Under the pieces are notes generated by a model that was given only the letters and a program-made list of their open reading frames with translations, did not search any database and was not told the origin of the DNA. A program made the translations under genes and the position numbers. DNA of 64,000 nucleotides from Axinella damicornis (lineage: Eukaryota; Porifera; Demospongiae; Axinellida; Axinellidae), in the NCBI GenBank assembly GCA_963931865.1, contig OZ007505.1, positions 1,884,577-1,948,576 of the forward strand. Direction: 5' to 3'. Positions within the stretch are counted from its first letter, which is position 1. Each line of letters opens with the position of its first letter. This document shows positions 52,330-61,900 of this stretch, piece by piece.

Positions 52330-54052
52330 CTATTGTTGTGTCTCTCCCTTGTGATCTTGCTTTCGAGCAGGGGTGGAGTAAAGACTCATGTAGTCCTTTG
52401 TGTCTGGGCTGAGGGCTTGGTACTTCCGTTCGTTGCAGTAGTAGTATGTACCACTTTGGCTCACCTCCAATCCAGATGGATTGCCACTAACGTCAGCAAT
52501 GCTATTGAGTTTTGGAGATGTATACAAGTTAGTTTGATCTTTCAGTTCTGGATCAATAATTTGGTACTCATGGCCTTGCTTTACAGTATGAGATGCTGAG
52601 GGTTTCATTTTCAAAGTCTGTGGCACTACCACACCCACCTTTGAAACCCCTTGATGTTTGGGGGGTTTGTTGTTCAAGTGCGCAGGACCAGTAACACTCA
52701 CGGCTGGGCTCTTCATGCTTTTCTTTACTGGAATAGTGTTGTTTGCACCTGCATTCTCAAATGGTTGCCTAGAAACTGACAGGCCAGTTGGTGCATGCCT
52801 AGTACTTATTGGAAGAACAAGAGGGCGTCTTGGTTGAGCTGACATACGAGTTTGAGTCTTCGGTAAACCTGCAAAAAAAAAAGCAGCTGAACATCAAAGT
52901 GATATATAGGAGCATTGGTGCCATGGAACGTGCATGACGCTGTTATAATACATTTTAGTGATACTTGGCCCTAACTTCCCATCCAAGCTAGGGTAATTTA
53001 TGGTTAACATCGTACTCTTCACATCAGAGTTTCAAGTATGTGTAGCTTACCAAGGTATAATGTGTTTATACTATAATATTATAGCTGCTTTGTTATACCT
53101 TGGTGCATGGTTGAAGTTGGGGGTTCCCGCTTTGTCCTCTTTCGAAGGTATAGCGCAACCAAAATTACTGCAAGAATAGAACCTGCAGCAATGACCACCC
53201 CGGCTACAACGACACCATAGCCCCATGATGGGATGTGGGTTTCAGAAGCTGAGTTAGCGAGATTTCTTCCATCTGCTGTGGGTGTCACAAGTGGGCGAAC
53301 TGATGCTGTTAGTACTGTATTTTGTGTGATGGGTATGCTGCTGTAGGGAGACCACCAAACAGGTGAAGGGGATACCTCTGGATTGGGATTAGAGGATGGG
53401 CAGGATGGAGATGGTGCACTCGGTCCTTCAGCACAGTTGCGAACTGCTTCAAACAGAAACACATAAGGACATGGTGGAAGGCTCTCGTAGTACCGAGGAG
53501 GCTGGAGTGTTACCCTCTGACTGGGTAGTGTATCATAAAGCTCTGTCCCATTCTCGTCACGCACAAATACTTTGCACCAGTAATCCCCAACATCTTGGCT
53601 TGCTGGAGTGAAAATCTGAATTCGTGACCTTTTGATTCCACGGTTGTTTCTGAAGTCATTTATTCTCACCTTTTTAACTGCATTCGTTAAACGCTCTGGT
53701 TCTTCATCTCCCTTACTGGCGAGAATTCTGTACCATTCAATCTCAACCAAGTGCAAAGTGTCTTGTGGCTTGTAGGCATTGCATTCTAATTTCATTCGGC
53801 GATGGTCTTCATGAAATGGATTGCAAGTGAAGTGGGATACTGGTTCTGTCAGATAGTGAAGTGTACAGCATTTCCCTACAGTAAAGGAAAGCAAGTGCCA
53901 CACAGATTTGCCCTAAAATTAAAGCAATCATTATAGAGATTGTTATTGCTGTAAATTATTAACTCACCTTCCTGGGCTAGTGCCTGGACATGCTGGAAGA
54001 AAATGAGTATTGTACCGCAACAGACGATTGTAGACCTTCCTATGCTAGCCAT
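52330..54052 (-). CDS. IgR3: one-Ig-domain transmembrane receptor with ITAM tail
   Basis: Exons 54052-53968 (signal peptide, core IVCCGTILIFFQ), 53875-53099 and 52868-52330 join in phase 1 to 466 residues. Exon 2: Ig-like domain (KLECNA ... IEWYRIL ... VGDYWCKV), Cys-pair stalk (LPPCPYVF...RNCAEG), Pro/Ser-rich spacer, helix GVVVAGVVIAAGSILAVILV and a basic stop-transfer LRKRTKR. The tail of about 178 residues has a first unit beginning YQII whose second tyrosine is Gln. A second unit is the perfect ITAM YQAL-x6-YMSL followed by YSTP. It is tandem with IgR2 and clearly paralogous in exon plan, phases, stalk and tail units. Confidence 0.78.
52381..52422 (-). other. Perfect ITAM in IgR3 tail
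   Basis: The minus strand encodes YQALSPDTKDYMSL, exactly YxxL-x6-YxxL. Confidence 0.8.
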
Positions 54053-54379
54053 GGCCCAGCAACAGTGACCCATGCAGTGAAGTGCTTTATTTATGCATAG
54101 CTACATACCTGTACGTGCGCGTCACACAATCTCAGCAATGGGTGTGCATGTATCATTTCCATTTATGGATGTGATTGGCACTGCTCATTTGTTTGAGAGT
54201 GGCAACCAATTAACCTTGCCACTTATTAAATTATATGGAGATTTTCCACAGCATAAGTAGTGGTTGAAACACCCTCATATATGTGTTCAATGACACATTT
54301 GCTTGTATTATGAAATGAGTCCAAATTTTATTAGCCTCACCTCCGCAGAAGTAGGAACACCCTTCCCCAAACATATAAC

Positions 54380-54441
54380 ACACACACACATGCACACACG
54401 CACACGCACACACACACACACACATGCACACGCACACACAT

Positions 54442-54524
<83 letters not shown>
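54380..54524. repeat. (CA)n microsatellite
   Basis: About 145 bp of CA dinucleotides with TGCA/CGCA interruptions in the first half and an almost pure second half. Confidence 0.97.
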
Positions 54525-54528
<4 letters not shown>

Positions 54529-55839
54529 AAGACATATATACACACACTCATACCGTAGAGTATCTGGATGGTCCGGTTGTGTTCCTAGATAGCTATATAT
54601 AGTGTTGTCTTATAGCTATAGCATGCCATTTTTGAAGTGTGTCAATTGTCAATTTTATGGTGTAGTGTTAGCTGATTTTTTACTGAAGGAGTCAGTTGCT
54701 CACTACATAAAGTGATGTGGAGAGAGACAAATTCTCATTTACATACATAGTATGTTCATTCAGTCGGTCAAGGCTCACAAGTTCCACTTTGAGCATTGTC
54801 TCTGTGTTGTGGTATCATACAATAAATGCAGTTGCCTCCCATTTCCTGCGAGGTTGTTCTAGGTATCACAGGTATCAGCTAGGGGTATGCTCAATAGGGT
54901 CTCTTAATCTGGCAAGCATTAATAACCATGTCCACCATTCTGAAATGTATACATTCCCATCAGCAAATGAGTGGGCAGAGAAAACAGTCACATAGCTACT
55001 GCGGACGATGCAAGGAATCTATACTGAAGCATTTCTTCAGGTGTAACATATACCTACTTGCATGCCTACTGAGATCAAATGCACTGCATGGTTGCAAAGC
55101 TTTAGAACTACATAAATACTCAAGTCCAAGTGTTCCGCTGCATGATCTGCTAGCATAATAAAGCATTGTTATGCAGAGGTTGCAAGAAAATATAGCACAA
55201 ACGTATAGCACAATAATTAAGGTTACGACACAAAGAGTTGAATACATTGGGGATCCCAGGATCGCCAATATGCAGACTGCCATAAGTGACCAAAAGGAAC
55301 GAGGCTAGGCTGGATAAGGATAATGAACAGTGGGAAATGTTAAAGAGGGCCTCTGGGGAGACTGCTATAGGATGTTGAATATTTACACTGTAAATGCACT
55401 ATGTGAGCATATAAGGTACACCACCCATGCATGGGTGTTCTTTCGTGACATTGCAATAATGACAGCTTCATAACTTTAATTCCTCCTGGTTTCCAATTCG
55501 GCAGGTTCAAGAAGGAAAATACCACAGTCCAAAGTTTTGAGATACACTATAATTTCATACCAGCAAATTGGTTTCTAATGAGCTGCATTAATTGTCAGGT
55601 TCTACAGTAGCTTACTCCAGATGTGATCATAACTGCATAATCGTAGAAATATGCATCAAGCCTCCTGACCTTACGAGCAATAGACTGGTACGTTGTGTTT
55701 GGGAAGATCAGAGTATACTTATTCCAGGTGGTTGAAACAATCAACAATCTCAGCAGGGGTTCGAATCGGTTTAGGAACAGTGAGCAGGATGCAGTCTTTT
55801 AAGGTATTAGCAATTTTTAAAGCTGCAGCTGGTGGAGGT

Positions 55840-56300
55840 ATGTTTTGTGCCAAAATTGGCACATTTTGGAAAGCTTTTATACCAACTATGGCACAAAATG
55901 ACACACCAATTTTAGCGTTAAACTAAATTTGGCAGAAACATCACTCCTGTTCCATAGGGTGACTGATGTGTGTGCCATTTCTGCCAATAATGGACCAATG
56001 AACCAAGAATGTTGCACTTGGTATGGGTATGTGGATGAGATATGAAGCTGGGAGTGTGCCATTGTGGTCAGCATATAAAGAACCTTCAAATGATGCACTA
56101 AATATGAACAGTCATGTTTGTCAAAAATCGCACTCGACCATAGGCTATATATAACCCATGGATTTTGGGTCAAAATTCAACTGACATCAAAATGAACATC
56201 ATTGGAATGCTCCATTCACGCTGATTGCAATGGTGTGAATCCCAGCTTGGTATCTCATTCCTAGCCCAAGTTACCTACCATATTATAGTGTGCTATATAG
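55840..56300. repeat. Dispersed repeat body, third copy
   Basis: Starts GTTTTGTGCCAAAATTGGCA and contains the same GAGATATGAAGCTGGGA, CATTGGAATGCTCCATTC and CCTAGCCCAAG landmarks as 22290-23040. Confidence 0.75.
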
Positions 56301-56309
56301 CTGCATGAC

Positions 56310-56376
56310 TAGCCTCGTTCCCAGGCTTTGTACACCACCAGCTTTTGCATGCTGTAAGCCTGGGAACTATGAGGCT
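56310..56376. mobile_element. Foldback element, TAGCCTCGTTCCCAGGC family
   Basis: TAGCCTCGTTCCCAGGC to GCCTGGGAACTATGAGGCTA. The right arm has a small insertion; target duplication unclear. Confidence 0.65.
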
Positions 56377-56413
56377 ATGCAGGATGCATCGATGCCCTAC
56401 GTATACACAATAC

Positions 56414-56490
56414 GTAAAGATAAAGTCTTGTCTTGTTTGCTACATGTACACTGCGTACATGTAGCAAACAAGACAAGACTTTATCTTTAC
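56414..56490. repeat. Perfect palindrome, 36-bp arms, 5-bp loop
   Basis: GTAAAGATAAAGTCTTG... (36 bp) is followed by ACTGC and the exact reverse complement. A diverged single-arm relative lies at about 23172-23250. Confidence 0.95.
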
Positions 56491-56602
56491 TGGCTTCACT
56501 GTGCATCCTTGGTGTGCTTCGCCGCATGCACACGTAATGGCCAGATGGAGAGGGGCTAGCGGCTAGATTGATCGCTCCTCTCGATCGGCTGTGGGCCCAG
56601 TC

Positions 56603-56650
56603 CATGGCTTAGTGGTAAGAGCATCTGATCAAGGTCTTGGATTCAACAGC
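56603..56650 (+). repeat. tRNA-derived SINE fragment
   Basis: GGCTTAGTGGTAAGAGCATC and GGTCTTGGATTCAAC match the A- and B-box regions of 28082-28141; the anticodon arm is partly deleted. Confidence 0.45.
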
Positions 56651-57364
56651 TGGTCCAAGAATTTTTCCATTAAGTCCTCTATGATAATCTTCCTCTCAAT
56701 TGCCTAATGCAAGTAGTCCAGGGTAACCACTCTGCGATTAAATTGTATGCAGCAACATACTACATGCATTGTTCAGCATTCATCAAGTGTATCATACCAC
56801 AGCAACATATTCTCCTCAACATTCATTCCAGCTGATGCAAGTAATCTACCCTTTGTACTCCCATGCATCCTATGTGGCATGTGGATTAGCTAACAAGTGC
56901 TCAAAGCTTATGTTGGGATTATGTTGTTTTGTGTGTGCTTATGCAGTAACATTGATCTGTTGGAAACTGTACGTTTGGCAGATTTAGAGCAGAGGATTGA
57001 GCAAAGGAATGCATTTGTGAGATTTTCCTGGAAGGAATCTTTTTTTGATAAGGCTTCATTGTGTAGCTAGTAATATCATAACATGCACAGAGTTGTAGTG
57101 CTAATTGATGCCTTCATGCTGCATGGTGACCTGTGGTATGCACTTATGGTCTCAGTGTAAATATAAGATCATAAGATGCCCTTGAGCTGGTAGTCTCTAT
57201 TGTCAAAATATTTTGACCATTGCGATTTTATTAGACAACAGTTATGCCCTTTACAGAATGTTCACAGTTGAAATTACGATCCCAGACCTTCCAACTCACC
57301 CTCACTATGAGGTAGCCTCGTTCTCAGGCTAATTATTAGGGTGACACCCATATATTGCAGTGGT

Positions 57365-57575
57365 TCACCCTCATCATCCATCACCATCCATCACCCTCCA
57401 TCACCGTCCATATCCGTCCATATCCGTCCATATCCGTCCATCACCATCCATCACCATCCATCACCATCCATCACCATCCATCACCATCCATCACCCTCCA
57501 CCACCCTCCATCACCATCCATCACCATCCATCACCCTCCATCACCCTCCATCACCCTCCATCACCATCCATCACT
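57365..57575. repeat. CCATCACCATCCATCACC-type microsatellite
   Basis: About 210 bp built from CCATCACCAT, CCATCACCCT and CCATATCCGT decamers. Confidence 0.95.
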
Positions 57576-57686
57576 GATTTTGTCAAGACATGACGTCATG
57601 TCCTCCCTCCTCTGGTCTAGCAGTATATCTTCTTTGGGACGGACTAATGGACCATAAAATGCTTCTTTCTTGCTCCTGGTTGAAGT

Positions 57687-57746
57687 AGTCTTGTTTCCAG
57701 ACCAATATCCCCTCCGGCACGAAAAATGGTCTGGGAACAAGACTAT
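57687..57746. mobile_element. Foldback element, TAGTCTTGTTTCCAGACC variant
   Basis: TAGTCTTGTTTCCAGACCA to TGGTCTGGGAACAAGACTA, 60 bp. Flanks show no clear duplication. Confidence 0.7.
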
Positions 57747-58320
57747 GAATTAAAGCGCAATTACATAGCAAATTGTGTGCTTGCGGAAACCCATCTTTCC
57801 GGCGTAGAGGGTCTGGGGCGTGTAGCTAGATGATATTATAGGACTGTTTCCAACGCTTCAATAAAAGGTTGGAGTTTGTTTTCTGTACTAAATAATTGTT
57901 CCTGTAGTCAAGAATATGCATGGGACCTATGACGTCTACTCTACATACTCAGAAAAGGGAAATCTGCCTCGTTCGAGACACCCATATAAGGAGGTGCACA
58001 AATTTAAGCACAGCTGGCACCGCTAGCACATGGCTTCTGCATGGCTTCATCTTCCAGTAATGGAATGGAGCTGTTATCTCCCATTGGGCCATTCTATTAC
58101 CTATCCTCCACCCACGTGCCCTGCCCGGGTCCCCAGACCGTACATGCGTACGCCCCGTCACAATTCAGATCATGTACGAAGTTTTGTGAGCAACCCTTCA
58201 CACCACTTACCACACTTCAAAGTTACGAAGCCCTGCAGCAAGCAATCCCAATGGTTTTCAGCCTAGTACTAAGTATAGGGCAGCCATTGGCTGTTTAATA
58301 GTAGCTAGCTGCTAGGAGTT

Positions 58321-58348
58321 GGGGGGGGGGGGGGGGGGGGGGGGGGGG
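58321..58348. repeat. G28 homopolymer
   Basis: Run of 28 G's followed by CCTGCCCCCC. Confidence 0.9.
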
Positions 58349-58421
58349 CCTGCCCCCCCTTGTGCCGCCGCCCCTGACGTACCTGCACCTCAAGAATCAA
58401 GTTGCTCATGCTCTTCGTACT

Positions 58422-58536
58422 TAGTCTCGTTCCCAGACCCAAACAACCCCAGCGAAGATCGCTTGCAGTATCTCGCGGGGAAGGAGGTACTGCAAGCAAT
58501 CTTCGCTGGGGTTGTTTGGGTCTGGGAACGAGACTA
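58422..58536. mobile_element. 115-bp foldback MITE with 8/9-bp duplication
   Basis: TAGTCTCGTTCCCAGACCC to GGGTCTGGGAACGAGACTA with long arms (CAACCCCAGCGAAGATCGCT also inverted). Flanked by CTTCGTACT (58413-58421) and CTTCGTACC (58537-58545). Confidence 0.85.
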
Positions 58537-58934
58537 CTTCGTACCAGAGATTTTTGGTTAGCGAGCTGAAGTATACATTTCCCAATACATTTCGCACGGC
58601 GCGCGCACGAGTATCCCATAACCTTAACTTCTCCCAAAAACACCATGTTTGTTTAACCAAGTTTGGTACTTGCAGTTGATATGTTGCAGTTGATATAGCA
58701 ACACGAGGGTACAGCCTACAGCCGCGTGGGAACGAGGCCATAGCTAGATAATTATCCTTGACGACCAGGATAAGCCTCCATTATCTTGATACGTATTTAC
58801 CTTGAAAGCATGATTGTGAAAACTCTGACGTGGGTGTTGAAGTTCTGTGGTTGCGGCAGCCTGCATGCGGCTTCAGTGGTAGCTATTATCATGCACGTTT
58901 CTGGCACTAACAACACTGTGCATGTGGTAGTACA

Positions 58935-61900
58935 ATGGCATCAGGGCTTGCTCTGGTGCTGTTGAGTGTGCTGTATGTTTCTGCGCATACTGAAGAGTGT
59001 CCAGATTTGGTTGCACTGCCGTCCCCTTACGCAGACTCGTCATTTTCTGGCACAGTTAGGACAAGAATCGACGAACGAACCTATGGCATCAAGACCAATG
59101 GTGCAGATGTACCCGCTGCCCCCAGTATCTGCTGGACTATTCACGAAGGACTGCAATTGCTACTAATTGAGCTAGACAACAATTCGATGAGATGTGGCCT
59201 CAGATTGACTCTGGGCCGTACCTACCTGTTCTCTGTCCACGCGTCGCAAACTTCCTGTCCGTCTCTATTCCACGATGGAATACATTCACCGGCTCTATTG
59301 CCCACCTACCTTACAGCTGACCGCGTTGTTCGCCAGGCCGCTGAACTACGCATTCCATACCCTGATAATAACGGTGAGGAAGATGCTGAATGACGGCATT
59401 TGTATGTTTGCGCAAAGATAATTACGTGGATTGGAAACGGCAATATAAAATTACTACGTATTCCGCGTTGCGCTTACTTTGTGTTAGGTTATCTTGACCA
59501 AGGAAGCACCCAGAGAGATGAAACAACTTGCTATCGATGCTTGTGTTGTTACTGCATTAGGCTATTGAGTTTCTTTGCCTCGTAAGAACGGAAGCTAGGT
59601 ACGCAGCCTCTCAATTGGGCCTGTGACACGTATCTCGACTAAGAAAGCACCTAGCGATATGAAACTACTTGCTGTCAATGCTTCTGTGGTTGCTGCATTA
59701 GGCTATTGAGTTTCAGGAAGAAGTCTGATCTGGGAGCGAGGCTAACGCCCGCACGCGCAACACGGATTGTGACAATGCTGTTTCCAATCCACGTAATTAT
59801 CCTTGGTTTACGCAAGGATAAATAAAATATCCTTGGTTTACGTGTAGCTTTACGTACAGATCGAGCAGATAATATGCAATGTGGGAGGTTCAGGGTTAAA
59901 GATGAAAATGCTACTAGTTCGGTGTTCACTCACTGAATGGCTTGGAACACGGCCTTCACTGATGGCCACATCATTGGGACATCGTAGTCTACTTGCTTGG
60001 CTGGTGGTGGAACGAGGAGTGTGCTCCTCGCAGGCACATGACGGTTGATCTCACCAGGGAAAAACCGCTAGAGTATCGGAGCCAGCTGATTGTCTTGCTG
60101 TAATCTTGTTTACGCCAAGAGAGAGGCAAGTCTTTAGTATATACGTGCATGGGTATAATATATCCATCACATTTAATTTCATGTGGGCAGGCAGTACGTG
60201 CATCGAAAGTTTATAGCCACGCCCACCAAGGGATACAGCATAATTACAGAATGGACCAATACATGCGAAACAAACTTCCACCATTGCTGAGCGCATTAGC
60301 GCGAGGCTCTGAATGGGGGATCTATTTCTCACTATATGTATATATGTATACGTACGTACGTACCGGAATATGTCACGCTCAGGAAAATGTTGCGGGTTTC
60401 CTGCCGGCCAATTGAGTTTTATTTGCTGCGAGGGCTCGACGGTGCAAGAACTACAACCTTGAGAAACAGATCAGTGGACGAGCGTGTGGTGCTCCAGAGC
60501 TTGCAGAGCTGGAGCAGCTACATATGGAGTCAAACAGCTACATATGGAGTCAAACAGTCGACATCTGTTTATACCGCAACTCTACAATAATCTTGCATAG
60601 CCAGAGGCTAGGGTACAAGCGAGCGGGGCCTTCAGGGCTTGCAGAGCTAGAGCAGCTACATGTGGAGTCGAGCTGGAGCTAGCTGTCCCTGCTGGACTGG
60701 CGACCACTTCATGGTGTGAACTACGCGAGGTCTGTGAGCAACTCTTGCCCGGAATCATAACAATAAGCTGACTACAACATGGCCAGGCCATGGACACAGA
60801 ACCTCTCTAACAATTAAGTTCATACACGAAACCACGCCTACTAATATGGATTGTAGGTACGCGTGTAATGCAAAGATGCTAACATGTATATTGGTAGTGG
60901 AAAATGAACACTCACCAGTGTGGGGTTACTCAGGCTTGCCCATATATGTGGTATGACCTTTAATACCTCTAGCTGTAAATTGCTATGGTAACAGACTTTG
61001 TGGGAACAGATGAAGCACAAATATCTGCCTAGCTGCTGCTTTATAACAGGAGATTGGTGGCCTTAGCCCTTTAAGATCTAACGTTGCATATCTGCAACGT
61101 GAGACTTTCAGCTTCATGATGTCACATCCGGCAATGTCCTTGAGAGATAGGCTCTGCGCCAGCAGAAAGGGCGGGGCAGGGGGAGGTGAGTGGGTGCACC
61201 CGAAGGGTGCAAACAGCATGGCCGCGTTTGGGCTCAGCTTTGAACGGCCCTTGGTTGGAGCCGGGTAGGCCATTTCTCGGGTTTTAAGCATAAATGGACT
61301 TAGAAAGTACCTGTCTTGCCTTGTAGGCCCTCCATTTCCAGTGTTCATGGTCAGTTTTTTAGCTACGGCAGGTTGGCTACTTCTCGGGAGGCTTGATTGC
61401 AAGTTCGTTAGTTGGTGGGTGTGGTTAAGTCACGTATATGCTTAGTGTAGCTGAAATTACCTGTGTGAGCAGTTTCGAGCCCAGCAACGCCAGGGAACAG
61501 AAATTAGGGTATGTTTAAGTGTTCTATAGACTGAAAATGACCTAGAGAAATAAATTTAGGCCCTAAAGAGTTAATTAAGGTAGCATTATACCTTTACCGT
61601 TAGGTACTATCGGGGCCCCGACGGTTAAAGGTACCCTAACAGTAAAGGTATAATGCTACCTTGAACACTCCCCACCAGCCCTTCATTACATGACAAGTTC
61701 CCGAAATTGGAATGTATGCTTGCACATAAGCTATGATTTCATGCCCCTCTTGTTTCTTATGTAGTCCTGAGGGAGTGCTGTGTGCAGGATGGAGCGAGGC
61801 GTGGCGTTACAGGGGTCCCAGCAGCACGAACAGAATGTAACTCTATTCAAACTGACGACGAATGTGGTGTTGTCAGTAGAGAGTGCTGTGACTGTTGTAA

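Larger units (their letters stand above)
54053..58934. other. Gene-free stretch between IgR3 and the fibulin-like gene
   Basis: No supported exon. It holds a CA microsatellite, a dispersed repeat body, a perfect 77-bp palindrome, a SINE fragment, a CCATCA repeat, foldback elements and a G28 run. Short Met-initiated frames near 58030-58298 (starting MASSSSNGMELL or MASAWLHL) are not recognisable. Confidence 0.5.

Noticed and set aside
54231..54602. Cys/Val- and Thr/His-repeat frames
   Set aside because: Translations of the CA microsatellite.
58030..58298. Two overlapping short frames beginning MASAWLHL and MASSSSNG
   Set aside because: Two frames compete, there is no domain, and there is no clear splice partner; could be a first exon but cannot be supported.
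60983..61402. Minus-strand open frame of 139 codons
   Set aside because: Lies in an intron of the fibulin-like gene, no recognisable domain, sequence looks repeat-derived.
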